Of a stretch of 64,000 nucleotides of DNA, positions 11,701 through 25,247 are shown piece after piece. Position 1 is the first letter of the stretch, and every line of letters begins with the position of its first letter. A program made the translations under genes and the position numbers. This stretch comes from Alligator mississippiensis (Eukaryota > Chordata > Crocodylia > Alligatoridae), in NCBI RefSeq assembly GCF_030867095.1, contig NC_081828.1, positions 215,047,978-215,111,977 on the forward strand, read 5' to 3'. The notes below the pieces were generated by a model that saw only the letters and a list, made by a program, of their open reading frames with translations, was not told the origin of the DNA and made no database searches.

Positions 11701-14700
11701 ATCTAGGGCAAGTTGCCGAATCTTTCTGTCTTCTAAAATGTGAAATTATGATAACACATTTGTTTTGTCTGTTTAGATTGTAAATTCCTCAGCCTCAGCT
11801 GTGCTAATCATGCTTTTTTTTTTTCATTAACCAACCTATTCAAGGGTGTGGATAAATGGGTGATCCAAAAAAATGTTTGAAGTCCACCCAAATCTAAACT
11901 TCCCATCAAGCTAATATGGTTAAGACACAACAGTATGTACAGCCAATGGTACACAAGGGACTGTAGCCAGACCACATCTGTCCATCTTTGGCTACCCAAC
12001 TTGAGTAGTCAGGAAGCCATTTGTAGCAGGATTATCAGGGGGCAGCTTTCAGTATCAATGCAAGACAAGGCTCAAAGTCTTGCCTCTGGACGTAAAGCAA
12101 GATGCCTGAGCTGTTCTTTCAGAAGACCTCTAAGTGGGTGAGTTGCTCTCCTTATTCCAGCAGATCAGGTTCAGATAACCCCAGGAAGGATTTAAGGCTG
12201 AGGCATGGTTCTCTAGTCCAAATCTCAATATGGTTCTTATGTATATGCATATGCACTGAGTAAGGAGACCATAGTCAGAGAATAAAGCTATCTTCAAATT
12301 TAATTGAACTTCCCTTGTGGGATTTCAGCTTTAGATGGCTGCAAATCCATGACATTAATTGATCTCAAAAGAGGTCCACCATCTTGACTGGTGGTCATTC
12401 TGAGGTACCCACTCTTCTTCTGAGTTTTTCCATGTTTTAAGTTGAAACAGTCTCAGAAGATGTTGGCTGCATCAGAACTGGAAAAGAGACTGCAGCTGAT
12501 TTTGGGTCCAAAGTGGCAGGAACAAGTTCCAATCCAAGGATATGAATTCAAATTGTCCCTGAAATGTTAATGGGAGGCTCAGGTTTAAGTCTTTTGCACA
12601 CAAAGCCTTCCATCACCTTTGCCTATAGACAACAAATACTTGCAATGTTATTAGTACTAAAAATAATGCTTTGTACTCCAGAGCCCAGCAGTCTCCCATC
12701 TTAAAGGAATCCCTTAAGAAATACAGAACTATTCCCTTTTTGTCGACTGCAATAGCATGCAGGCCTCAGTTTTGCTAAGAAGAAAGAGTAACATTCAGTC
12801 TTCAGGACTGCCTATTGCTGGTTGATATTTTTTGCCCTGTGTCAGGCAGGAACCCTGACTGGGTATCTACTTAATGGTTTCCCTTCCAGCCCTTTGGCTC
12901 TATTCTATCCCTTCAGCAACTCTGGACTCACTTAAAAATAAACTTACTTCACATTGTATTTTTCAGATCCATTCACATTGCTTTATCCTACTCAGACCCA
13001 GTTGTAAATCTGGAGTCACTCTACTGCAGTCAACGGTGGTGTGAAATCAATGTGCACCCAGGAGAATCAGGCAGAACATGAGACCAAATGGAGTTGGCTC
13101 ATTTCCTGTGCTGATAACAGATTTGTTCTCTAAAAGCCAAGCAGCAGAGCATGTCGAGTGAAAGGATTTATTCAAGGAGAGCTGTAGTAGGTGTTTCTTA
13201 AAGGCCACTGAGCCGGTTGAGCCCTTCACCCTTTTCTTTTTGCTCCATGAGCAGAACCCTTGGATCAGGCCTCGCTCCAGGGTAGTGCCAAGGGCACTGC
13301 TCATGGTGACACCGCAGAGAATTTCACAGGCTTTTCAGATCTTCTTTTCTTTTTTTTTTTTTTTTTCATTTGAAGATAAACTTTCCTTTGACAAACAGTC
13401 CATCCAGCAACTTGTGAGAACAATGAGTCATAAAAAGGTCTTTTATTAAAAACATTTGCTTTGTTCACATCCTGAATTGATTTCCTCTAATGATTTCCTT
13501 CTGACGGCTTCAGTCAAAAATAATAATGGTAATAATAAAATAAGAGAATATGCCCCTCCCTAGTTCCCCTAATAGCATCCTTGGGCTCCATGTCTTTTTT
13601 CAGAGCAGACCTGCAGACAGAATAGTGATTTGATTCATATAAGACTAAAAAAAAGATCAGGATATGACTATGTATTATTGTTACTATTTGTATTATGTTC
13701 ATTCTCAGAGGCTCCAAGTAAGATCAGGACCTCTTTTTATTAAGAAGTTTGAGAAATCATTTCTGGGACTTTATATGCCTTTATATTCTCTGGAGAATTT
13801 ATCTCACTGTCCAGTGAACCTTTTGTCTTCTATATTTATTTACAAGGTGGTGGGAAGGAAATGCAGGTTTTCAGTTATTTTTTCAGGCTTAGTTTTCCAG
13901 TTTTATCACTGTTAAGATAAATTTGCATTTTTTCCTGTCTAGTTACCTGTCGGTCTAATTGTTTTCCTTCCCTTGACCATCTCCTTTAGGCAAACAGATA
14001 GGCAGGATGTAGACAAAAGCAGAATATTTATACCAATGCCATCTGCATTGCAACAATGTAAAGAAGTAATAAAAACATAATATGAACCATTAAACTCAGG
14101 TACCTTTGATCAATCCATTGGATAGCCATGCCTAAACGAACAAGAGTAAAACTCGACTAGTGGAAATAACACCAATTTAGGTTTCATCTGTCCATATGAG
14201 GTAGCCATTTGCTAGAAACAAACAGGATGTTACCTGCTTCCCAGCTGCCTTTCGACAAGACAAAACAACACTCCCCATTTCCTCTTCGGGGCATAATCCA
14301 TCCTCTATTTGGGGTTAGGATTTCTTTGGGGCAGTTTAGCCTGTAGCTTACTCCAAAAAGTTCTTGGACTTTCCTCTGAAGAAGTTGGTACTGGCCACTC
14401 CTGGGTGCAAGTACACTGGAGGAGAGAGACCATTAGTTTGATACTTGGTGGCAATTCCCATACCCCTGCATTTTCTGAACATTAAGTGCAATGGACTGCC
14501 AATATAAGTGATACGGCCAAAAATCTCCAGCGTGGCAAGTGCAATCACATTCTTTCCCTAGCCAAGTACTGAAGGGCAAACCCACATAGGCTCACAAAGT
14601 GTATTAATTCCCCACTCATTCATAAAATGTCGCCAACTACAACTTGATTGAGCTTGTGTATTAAATTATGGGAAGGAAAAGCAATTTCAATTGCCATCTC

Positions 14701-15370
14701 AGCACAAGCGGCCATGGCAGCCAATGCAGGAAGAGTCTGAAGCTACCCCAAACCCCCATTTATAAAAGTGCTCTCATAAATCTTAGCGGAGGGGGAAAAA
14801 ATTACATGACCAAAGAATAACCTAGTAAAAGAGTTTAAAGGTAAAACAAAATGCTTGAAACTCAAAGCTCTTTTTAAATGTATGTACTTTGGGCTGGTTT
14901 GGGGAAGTCATATTTTTAAATAGCCCATGCAAGGAACTTTCTGGTAGTAGATGAAAAATGATACTTATTAGCAATTATAAATGAACCCTATCAAGTTCTA
15001 GGAGGCACTTTGGATGGTAATTTTGACACTGTAAAATAAAAGCATAGCAAGATCCTGGCATATTTAATCATCACATTTCAACTGAGGGGGGCCAAGATTT
15101 TTTCATAATGGGTGTCTAAAATGAAAATCTTCAAGAGCCACAGGAAGGATCCCAGGTCTGAAAAACATACCTACACACTTAAATCAGCTCAATCTTTTTA
15201 GTTCATTCCAGAAAAGGTTAAGAAGTGACCTGATCACAGTCTGAAAAATATCTACATGAGGAAGAGATTTCTGATAACACATGGCTCTTTAATCTGACAT
15301 ATAAAAGCATAATGACATCCAGAGGTTGGAAGCTGAAGCTATATGGTACATATTTTTAACAGTGAAGGTA
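11701..15370. other. No gene recognised
   Basis: About 3.7 kb without repeats that I can name. A poly-T tract lies at 13344-13368. All frames are short and featureless. No exon-like or promoter-like structure was seen. Confidence 0.45.
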
Positions 15371-15432
15371 ATGCACCACGGTGCATTGTGCACCACGGTA
15401 CATTACCTAGTTAAGTAACAACTTAACTAGGG
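15366..15432. repeat. Twin hairpins
   Basis: The 20-base arms AGGTAATGCACCACGGTGCA and TGCACCACGGTACATTACCT pair with three mismatches. Immediately after, CCTAGTTAAG and CTTAACTAGG form a perfect 10-bp stem with a 6-nt loop. The first right arm and second left arm overlap, so the two folds compete. Confidence 0.6.
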
Positions 15433-16950
15433 GTATAGTGGATTCTTCATCTCTTAAAGTCACCTCTTCAATCATGACTAGCAGTATGTCTACACCAACG
15501 TGGACAGAGAGCCTCAGACTGGTCCCAGTTACATATAGCACATCTAAGAAATGCCTGTGATCTCTTTTTGGCTTATGACCCATCTGGCATAGAAGCAAGT
15601 GGTCAGGACATTTTCCTGGCAATATCAGATGCAGCCTAGATGTGTATTCTAAAAAGCAGAAGTTTGTCGGCTTGTTGTAGAGTTACTCAGTGAAATTCTT
15701 TGGCCTGTGTTATAGGAATAATAGATACAGAGATTGGGTCAGGACATTACAGGCCATCAAAACCAAGTGCCTGCCTTTGCTGGCAACCATGCTATGAATC
15801 CTTTCCCTAAGCTTACCATGAGTTTCTGTAAATCGTCAGACTAAATCATTGTAATGGTTCTTTCAGGCCATAAGAAAATAATGGTTTTATGAAATCTTTG
15901 CATGAGTAACAAACACCCAGCAGTTGCCTTGAAAATCCAGGAATTTATTAAAGCATCTAAATAAATATTTAGGACCCTAACTTCAAATGCCCACTTTTGA
16001 GAACACTGATTTTATTCTATAGTGTTGATCTTAAGATTTAGTCTAAAAGACATAGCTCAAAGAATTGATACTTTTTAACATCCACAGGTTGACTTCATTA
16101 GGATCAACAGGCACTGAATATGACTGAGAGCTGGATGACCTTTATAGAGGTGACTAGGCCAAGAGTTTCCAAGTGATGCATGGAGTTAGCTCTTTAAGTT
16201 CTGTATCCAAGCACAGCATGAAGAAAAGTCTAGGATCAGGAGACAAAACTGAATCTGACCTTGACAGAGATGATACTATGAGAGAGTAAGATTATGTTCC
16301 AGAGCTCATTAAGAGACTATTATTGACTACAGACCAGTCAACTAGTTAACTAGGCTTGGTATCAAGCTTTGGACCACAATTCTGCCTCCAGTTATAAGAA
16401 GACTGGATTGGGTCCCTTCAGAAGGGATTTTCAGAAGAACCCAAGGAAGATCAGTGACAAATTTCATTAACTGCTCTTGTCCAAGGGACTTATCAGGGTC
16501 CCATTGCATTGTGCTTGTGTGGCACATCCTTTCATGTATTTATCCACAAGACCCCACTGTGAAGACAAGTCAAATATTCAATTGAGCCAAACATCCTATT
16601 GGGGTAACACATACCAGTGTTGATAGCCACCAGTGAAAAAGGGAACAACATGGCTAGAATCAGCACAGCCATTGTGGACGCTGCAAAACCTCCAAGGGAA
16701 ACCTCTAGCCCAAGTTGTTACCAAATTTGCCCATTACCTTGGGGTGTGCTCATTTATTAGGGATAGTTTCTAGGGTTTTGGTGATTCTGTCAATGTGCTG
16801 CTTGTGTTACTATACGGAGCTGTATTTCTCCATTCTGCAAGCCCTCACCCCCAGTGGAGCTATCTTGCAGGACTCAGTCTCAATGGGACTGGGTTCCTCC
16901 AGTCACCAAATCAGTCATACACACAAACACACACAAATTAACGTGACACG
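15433..16950. other. No gene recognised
   Basis: Unique-looking sequence; short CA-rich stretch at 16917-16937. Confidence 0.45.
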
Positions 16951-18806
16951 CCTGACCTGGCCGGGCTGATCAGCATGGACAGGCTGACACCCTCATATGC
17001 CAAGAATCAGTTCATAAGAGCAACAATAAAATGCAGTCAGACACAAGCACACAGGTGAACAGAATCCCTCTGAATCCAGCTGGGTGTCCAGCTGACACCC
17101 TCATGGGCCAGCATTCAGTTCATTAGGGCACGTCTGAGTCAAACTGGGTCAATCAGCCTGTACAAGCTGATCCCCTTATGTGTTTCAAACTCAGCACGTC
17201 CCAATCTTTGGCCTCTTGATGAGCAGACCCCACGATAATTTGGGCTTCACAGGGATCTTTAGCATAGGTAAAAGAAGCGCTGCAGAGCACGGGAGGAAAA
17301 AGAAGCAGAAAAGGAAAAATATACCCAATTACCACCAGTTTGACTATAAAAGTTATTTATTGCTAAGCATATGAAATGTATAATAGTACTAGTAGTAATA
17401 GCCATGCAAAAGAAAAACAAACACAAACAATGACAATACTACCCTGGTTTCACTAAGTATTTGGGGAAACTTAGCTCAAGCTTAACTGATACAGTTCAGG
17501 TTCAGAAGTTTATGCCTGGAGAGAAGAGATAGAGAGAGCGAGCACTGACGTCTCACCTAGTCCACAGTACTCAGGCTGCAAAGCTGACAGGCACAGTCCG
17601 CAGCACAATCCTTGAAGAGAGAGATGATCTGTTCTTCCAGCATCCCAAGAACGACAGGGGATGGTGTCAGCACAGGAGTTTTCTTCTTCTTTCCTTTTCC
17701 TCTCCTTCTCCTTTTCTCCTCCTCCTCCTTTTTTTTTTCTTTTCTCTTTTTTCAGCACACACACTTACAGATTTTTATACCCTCAGTTCAGCTACTTCGA
17801 AGCACCCTCAGTAGTGTAAATCATTGTCTTTTCTATTGACAAGGGGTTATCTGGTTTGGACCATCTCAGGAAAATGATTGATAATCAGGAAACACTTAAG
17901 ATTAGGGAGTAACCCAAATTCTTGGGAGCCAGCTTGAAATTCCTATGGATGGCAGATATACTGATCGGATATCTCATGGTTTCTTCAGGAACAATAAATA
18001 GCTTGCAGCATCAGGATTTTGCAATTTTACTTGTTGTGCACAAGCCTCAGCTTAGCATGACTTTTCCAGATCTTACTATAGTCTTTTAACAGACTTAAGA
18101 CAATTATTGGGGTGCTCATAACCTTTTGTGGAGAGGACTCCCACCAGTCGTCTCGGGAAAGATATGACAACACATGGGATTAGGGCTCCAGCAGGCTGGA
18201 TGCTGTGATGAACCCTTAACCATTGTTCAAATGTTGCCCATGCCCCCTCTGACTCGGTCTCTTGCCTCAGGATTCCCTAACCCGGCAACCGAGTTTTAGT
18301 CAATCAAGTTTAAATAGGCCTCCCATAGTGGGACCGGGGAATGTACGGCCCGAAATGCCTATTAAACTTAGAGCTGTGTGTGTGTGTCTGGGGGGGCGGA
18401 AAGTCCTTAGCAAATCCAGATTAGAACTGGTCTGATAAATGCTGAGCTGAGTGTGTGTGAACATGGGTTGATTAACATTGGAAGCACAGATTCCCCATCA
18501 TGCAGCGCTCTCCTGCTTCTCTGGTCCCAGAATTCACTGCAGTCTCTGCTTCAGGCTTTCTGTTTTCCATCTCTCATGTAAATGAATGGTCATCTGATTC
18601 CATCTGGGATGCAAATGAGACCTAGGGCAGTTGTTTCACTCTTATCACCCTTATCTGGTGAGGTTCTTAGGTGCGTCTCTCACTGCATCTTAATCAGTTT
18701 CATTTAGGTAGAGGAGGGGAGGGAGGAGGGGGTGAGTCGTTTGTGAGTCAGACAGACTGCATCCTGTGCCAGGGTTGCCCAAGAACACAGAGCTGAGACG
18801 TAACAA
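16950..18806 (-). mobile_element. Possible long LTR-like sequence (weak)
   Basis: On the + strand the block starts TGACACG and ends CGTAACA, a short imperfect inverted repeat with TG/CA ends. On the minus strand a TATAAAAA box (about 17772-17780) is followed about 400 bp later by AATAAA (about 17354). Diverged direct repeats lie at 16956-17030, 17078-17140 and 17147-17190 (GCTGACACCCTCAT). A pyrimidine tract lies at 17660-17755. No matching target duplication was found and no coding domain is present, so this remains a guess. Confidence 0.22.
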
Positions 18807-18938
18807 AGTACAGAGTAGGATTATGGCTCGTGTGCCTAGACCAAGACACTTTTACTACCCTGCTACTGCTCCATAACCCCAGGGCAAACAGAGAAGTATT
18901 ACTGTCTTATTTATTTAGAGCTGCAACACTCTGCCACT

Positions 18939-19687
18939 GTCTGCGTCTACACAAGATGCTTAATGCGCAGTAACCTAATAACACTGTGCAGTAGTGTGTC
19001 ACAGCATGGACAATGCTAATACGCTACTGCACAGTATTATTAGGCTACTGCGCAGTAGCATTGCTAAAAAGGTGTTCGCTGGCACTACTACACAGTAACT
19101 GCAGTTTCTGTGCATTTAGTGGCTGTGGTCCCTTGAAGTTAAGGATGATGTCCATCAGGCTCGATGGGTCCTCAGGTGTCTGAGGAGCCCAATTCTGGAT
19201 GCACAGGTTCTTCAGCAATGGGTCATGTTGTTGTATGGGGGAGTGGGATTTGCAGCCCTGGGTTGGTCTCCTTCTCCTTCCTTCTCCACTGACGCTCCAC
19301 CTTGGTATCGAGTCGTTGGGTCTCGAAGTGGCACGTGCCTTGGTGGACCAGGTGGTGCCACGCCAAATGGTCAGCAGCTTCCTCCTCCCAGCCATTGGTC
19401 TCAATGCCTCCGTGCTTGAGGGCGACTTTAAGCATGTCTTTGTACCATTTCCTTTGACCACCCTTTGAGTGCTGGCCAACGGAGAGCTGGGAGAAGAGAA
19501 TCTGGCAAGGGAGGCAGTTCTTGGACATCTGGATGCAGTGGCCCATCCATTGGAGTTGATTGCTCAAGAGCAAGGCTTCGATGCTAACCACCTTCCTCTA
19601 ATGCACATTTACTTAGTACTCCATTAAGCAAGTAATTAATTAAATGAACAGTAATTACTGCACATTAATGAATGTGTAGATGCAGCC
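18939..19687. mobile_element. DNA transposon of the GTCTACACA family, 3-bp TSD ACT
   Basis: Ends are GTCTGCGTCTACACA and its inverse TGTGTAGATGCAGCC, flanked by ACT on both sides (18936-18938, 19688-19690). The body has repeated TAATGCGCAGTA-type words. A foreign segment at about 19120-19595 interrupts it. No transposase frame was seen; other copies are in this window. Confidence 0.65.
19120..19595 (-). mobile_element. 3' part of an endonuclease-reverse transcriptase LINE inserted in the DNA transposon
   Basis: The minus frame 19223-19591 reads LQWMGHCIQMSKNCLPCQILF and then KGGQRKWYKDMLKVALK, matching the conserved C-terminal block (L.W.GH..RM...R.P...L) that follows the RT of many non-LTR elements (RTE/I-like). 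It is not CR1. It lacks the RT itself, so it is a 5'-truncated copy. GTGCATTTAG on the left and GCACATTTACTTAG on the right look like a duplicated target. Clade assignment is uncertain. Confidence 0.6.
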
Positions 19688-20879
19688 ACTGAGAGCCTAA
19701 ATGATTTGCTTCTGAAATCTCCAATGAACAGCTGAAGTTTCTGGACTCTCAGCCACTTTCGGGAGCTCCATTCCACATGCTAAGTTATAAAACAGCCAGT
19801 CAGTTAGGAAAGGAGTCTGGGAAGGGAGGGCAGGGAATGTGACTGAGTTGTAAAGTTTCAGGTGGATTTATTTCCGCTGCCTAAGAGGTTTTTCAAGGCA
19901 GTGAAATGTATGGCTTATTATCCGGATTAATGTTATTACCTTCATTTTTCAATAAATATACCGTGTCAGAATTTATAGCCTCCCTGTTCTTTTCATGAAA
20001 CACAATAGGGCTGCCCTAGCACGCCAGGGTTACTTGAGAGTGACAGGAGCTGCAGAGGGAGGTAAATACGCTGCTCCCTTTCGTTATGTTTTGCCCCTGT
20101 CTTGGGCCAGATCTGTGACAGCTTTTGGCTTGTGCTGCTCAGGGATGATTTGAGAAGAAATGGCAGGCACATCCTTTTAAGTAAACGACTGAGCTGGGGT
20201 CATTTGATCTATTTATTGGGGCTTCTGGGGAGTTTTGGTGGAGTGGAAAAGAGCCAGGGCTGACTGTAGTTCTCCTCCAGCCAATTACCATGAACTCTAA
20301 TTGTCCCGCTGTGTTGTATCTCTCTACCCCCATTCCCTCAGTGAAAACCCTGCTCTGCCCTACTTAGTCTTGTGGCAGTGAAGATTTTAGTCCCTTCCAG
20401 CCCTGCCTGTTGTCATTTTCTCCATAGAATAAGTCCTTCTTCCTGCCCCTTCCCCATCCATGGGACATTTTGGATAGGGGCAGCATCACCGGGCTTCTCA
20501 TTTGGGAGGGCCTGATGTCTTCTCCAGGATGCAGGAAGCCTCAGGCTCCAGTGAAATGCTTATATATAACTGTTTTTATTGGGGTTTTTTGACGACAGAA
20601 CAGATCGAAAATGGATTCAGGGTCTCCCATCACAAGGAAGCTGCCAGGGCTCATTTTGGTACACGTGGTTCCTGGTGACTCAACACGGCGATGCTACCAC
20701 ACTTGTGCCAGCAGGGATGAAGTGCACCTTGGGAAAGCACCAGTATCTGGAGGGATTATGATAACTAGTAGGAAGTGTGGGAGTGTCTGCATGCACCTTC
20801 TGCCTGCTCGCCTCTCACCTGGAGAGCTAGTATTGCTCTACTGGCAGAAAGAAGAGGTTTTGATGCAGCTTGGAGTATA
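19688..20879. other. No gene recognised
   Basis: Unique-looking sequence with chance frames. Confidence 0.45.
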
Positions 20880-21130
20880 TAGGCAACCCCTGATTCATGC
20901 TGTTTCACTTAGCGCTATTTCGCTATAACACTCATTTAAAATTTATACCTAATTTCATTTAGCGCACAATGAGTCTCATTATAATGCTCGCGATCACCAT
21001 CTTGGGTCATTAAAAACAATTGCAGTTGCCATCTTGGGTCATCAAATACTTTCGGTTTCACTTAATGCTCATTTTGCTTAATGCTCAGTTTTTCAGGAAC
21101 CAATTAAGAGCGCTAAGCAGGGGTTGCCTG
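20880..21130. mobile_element. Tigger/pogo-like MITE, TSD TA
   Basis: Ends AGGCAACCCCTG and CAGGGGTTGCCTG are inverted repeats flanked by TA. Internal words TTAGCGCTATTTCGCTATAAC resemble Tigger elements of the Tc1/mariner superfamily. An internal duplication of GCCATCTTGGGTCAT is present at about 20998 and 21027. 251 bp, no coding capacity. Confidence 0.7.
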
Positions 21131-23737
21131 TAAACGTGGTGCAGACCCAAACCCGAGAAGCCTAAAGTTGGTCTCTGTATCTCTCTCTAGCCATTTTCCT
21201 CGAGCCTGTCTATTTTCTGCAAGACACCCTGCAAGATGGCCCCATGATGGATTACTTAGAGCCATGTGATTCTCTTGCTTGGCTGAAGGACAGTCTCATG
21301 CATGGGTTTGTAAACCTGAATGGGAAAAGACATGAATGACTTTTTGTTCTCTTATGTTTAATGTAATAGGTCTCCAGAGCTGTTGTGCAACTCAGTCAAA
21401 AGAGTGACACCAACCCTCTTAGGAGTGGAAATCTTCTGCATATCCCCAGAAAAGAAGTATGGCACTTGCATAGACAGCACTAAGGACAGCACGTGTCATC
21501 CAATGCAACAGGGCTGAAATTAAGCCCTGATCTATATGTACAGGGCTCTGTGCTCATTAAGAGACATGCATCTTCTGTGCATCAGGTACAGAGCAGGACA
21601 CATACTGGCTGGCAGGGTACACTAGCGACTTCCCCAGTGCTTAGTTATGTACTTTAAGCAGGTTTCAGAGACACATCTACAAGGGTTGGAAGGGTCATTT
21701 TCCCAGTTCATCCTTGGCCTCTCTGCTGGGATTGACTGCAAAGATGCTGACCAAGATAGCGTATGTGGTGATTTGGACACCCCTCTATGGGGACCATTGA
21801 TTTTCTACCACTGAGGCTCCTGAGCCAGCACTGGATGGACACAGTAGTTCTCCCTCATCGACCAGCCCTTTTATAAAGCAGCTGACTCTAGGGAATCTTC
21901 ACTTTCCTTTTCCAGATGTTCTCCTCTTCTTACACCATCCTGGAGATTCAGTTCTTTCCACACATGGGATCGTCTGGGCCTGAGCTTAGATTTTGCAGCA
22001 GGAGCAGGGATGGGGAGGAAGAAAGAAGGGAACTCTAGCCCTGAGCCCTAATTCTCTCCTGGACTCACTCATGATACACTGCAATGGGCACATATTGGGA
22101 TAGAAACTGCTCCTCAGTAATTTATCTCACTCCATCAGCTCTAATTTGGCTCAGAACTTAATTATTTTTTTTTTAATTCTTCCCTTTTGGTTGAATGTGG
22201 CTGACCCCACCCCCTCCCTCGGCTTTCAGTAATAGTGGCTCACAAAATGTATATGGAAAAATATAAGAGACTTTCCTCCTAGATTATTTGCTTTTCTGCT
22301 GGGAGACTCAACTATGTTTCTTTTCTCCTAAAGTGTGGGGGAGGATAAATGGGCCCCTCTCCCTTTTTCTTTGACCGATACCTTTAGAGAAAGTCTTTTT
22401 AATCTCAACACGCACGTAAAGCAGCTGACAGGGGATGGCTGGCTATACACTAAATGTTTTCCTGGGTGTTTCCCTTTTCTACCAGCCAACTCTTCCCCAC
22501 TTGCAGGAAGGCAGCCAAGATAAGGAAATATTCATCATTGCTGCACTTTATTATTTCAGTGGAAACAAAGGATCATAGAGTGTGTGTTGTAGGCTCTATC
22601 TCCCTTGGCTTCGGAGTTTAAGACTGGGATTTAAAACCTTCCAGCTATTGAGTTGCTTGTTTGAAACCAACCCAGCTCAGTAGTGAGGAATAGTTATCTG
22701 AGAGCTAGTCTGAGGCTATGTGAAATTATTATTAGTAGAAATATTTATCAGAAGCCTTTCACAAAAGCTGCCCCTGGATATGTGTGTGTCTACATTAATA
22801 TATGTATGTATGCAGATCTACGTATGTATGTGCATGTATACATCTAATATAGTTATAAACACACATGCACACACACATATTCTCCATTGCTTTCTGTGAA
22901 TGTTTTACACCTGAGCAAATTGATTTTGTCAGAATGGAAACCTTTTGCTTCAGTTGAGACACAAGATAAGGGACAGCGTATTGAGAATCGAGGCCAAGCC
23001 ATGGTTTCTTTGTGGCTCATGTGTGTGCCTGCAGTTTGGACCTGTCGTCGCAGATCTCAGAGCTTTTTGCTCTGATGGCTGGAGTGATATACAGTATAGC
23101 TTACCCCTGATTGCATGGGGGATATGCAGCAAGGCAAATAGGAAACCAGAAAACAAGAATCCTGTCTGCGACATAACCAAATTTCCCCAACCCTCACTCT
23201 AATTGAAACTAAGGTCATAGACAGGCTCGCTAGTGCACATGGTTCAGCCATCTCATCAAGCTCCTTCTGAGATAGTCCTCCCAGCTCAGGTCCTAATTAA
23301 GAACCTACTGAAGGCAATGGGGAATTTGTCCCCATTTGGACCAGAGCTTAATTCCTCAAAGACTTGCTCAAATGAAAACCTCGCCCTTTGTTAAAAAGGG
23401 AATTTGGGGGAGCAAGTGGAAGAAAGAAAAATCATCTCTAAGTGCTGGCTGAATATATTGGAGGGGCACTGTGAAATATGGGTAAAATACTCAATATTAC
23501 AATGCGGGTGGCTTCGCTTTCTACACACAATGCCTCTGTGCCAGGGCAAAACTCAGTGGTGGCTCTAACTACCAAGGTAGACATTTATTGCCATCTGGGT
23601 CGCATAAATGAAATCCTACAGTGGCCTCAAGCAAGTAGTTACTTTTGAGACCAGGTACAGACATTCAAAAAGCTAAGGCAGAATTGATCTAAGTTATAAG
23701 GTTTTCTATAAGTGGCATAGTTTAGATGAGTAGCAAA
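21131..23737. other. No gene recognised
   Basis: Mostly unique-looking. TATG/TG-rich microsatellite-like sequence lies at 22775-22880. No exon-like features were seen. Confidence 0.45.
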
Positions 23738-24173
23738 GGGCATGTCTACACATGTTTTTATGTGTGCTTAAATTTAATGTGCATTTGCCTAATGCACATT
23801 AAGACAGTTTAGGTGAGCCTCTGCACGTGTACACATAAAGCAGGTATCAAATTTATAAGCAAATAGCTAAATCTCATTAGCGAACATATAGATGTGATAA
23901 TGAACATTAACACGGGTGTATAGACTGACTTGGGGCTAAAGTTAGTTCCAAGTCAATAAGCATGCACCTACACATTAGTGCATCTACACATTCACAAATG
24001 CAATTTAGCTATTGTCCATTTGATACCTGCTTTATGCAAGTATCAAATTTAGGCTCAAAAGGCCTTAAATCACCATTTTTAAGTGTGTTAAGGATGTGCA
24101 TGTATAAACACATGCTCTTAATGCACCATACATTGGGCTAATGTGCATTAAATGCGCATGTGTAGATGCGCCC
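23738..24173. mobile_element. GTCTACACA-family DNA transposon, TSD AAA
   Basis: Ends GGGCATGTCTACACATG and CATGTGTAGATGCGCCC are inverted repeats flanked by AAA on both sides. Inside, GCAGGTATCAAAT (about 23840) and ATTTGATACCTGC (about 24019) are further inverted copies, so the element is close to palindromic. No open frame. Confidence 0.7.
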
Positions 24174-25247
24174 AAAGAGAACACACTTTTGCCCTTTGGT
24201 GTGGCTATTTTGTTATGAGTATAGGCTGGTTTCCAAACATTTATACTGGTAAAATATCTAATGTCTGTACCTGGCCTGAGATGCTGTAGTATATCCCTGG
24301 TGTTATACAGCCATTGTGTTTTATAAAGGACTGTAGTGTCACAGCAGGAACTATGGTTCCCAGAAGGCTGATGGGGAAAGAGGAAGGAAGACTACAGACT
24401 GGTTTGAGAGCCCCCCTGGAGTTGTGGGGGGCTTAAGTTTTCTTCAGTGTATTGCATCATGTCATGAATGTATCCTAATTGTTATCTTGCTATCTGTCCC
24501 CAAAGGGTTTTATCACAGAGTCATTGTTATGGTCTGTTATGTATATTTTAAGTGTATGTTCCTTAATGCTTGCTCACACATGCGTTCCCCAATTTCCTTA
24601 GTCCATTGGCCTGTGACCCTATCCACCCCCCCCACCCCGAATCCCCTGTATACATTTGAGATCCCTCCTTTTGGCTCCTGTGCAGTTTCCAGGGTTTGGT
24701 ACAGTTTTGTCAGGGAGGCCAGGGCTATCTATCCATGTTGACCTTTCAGCACCATTCATAGGAACTCTCCCTTTTCCCAAGCCCATTTCAATTTAATGAT
24801 GTTGGCAAGCAAGGCCCAGTCCTACTGCCCTTACTTATGTGAGTCACCCTTGTCTGGGTGTGGACTTACTTGAGGGAGTAAAGTCTGTGAGATGACGCCA
24901 TTCACTGGGAGTAATGAGGCCTAGTCAGGAAGGAAGATTACGGAGATGTACATCACTTAATGGCTGGGCAGGTACCACATGGCAATCAGTGAGATCTCTT
25001 TGAGGTCTGGAGCCACATGCATAAGTATTACAAAAGTTATTTCCTTCCTTGAACTACAGAGCATGGCCCAAGAAGACTTTTTAGTCTCTCGCCAAAACAG
25101 CTGACCTTCAAGCTACTGATAGCAGAGGGGAAAAGGAGTGGCTGGAACCAGGAACGTTCCCACCACATGTGGAATTCAAACCCAGATAAACCTCTGGCAC
25201 AAATATATCAAACCCAGATGACTTTAAAGATTATGTAGCCAATCTTA
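24174..25247. other. No gene recognised
   Basis: Unique-looking sequence. The frame 24424-24741 is featureless. Confidence 0.45.
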
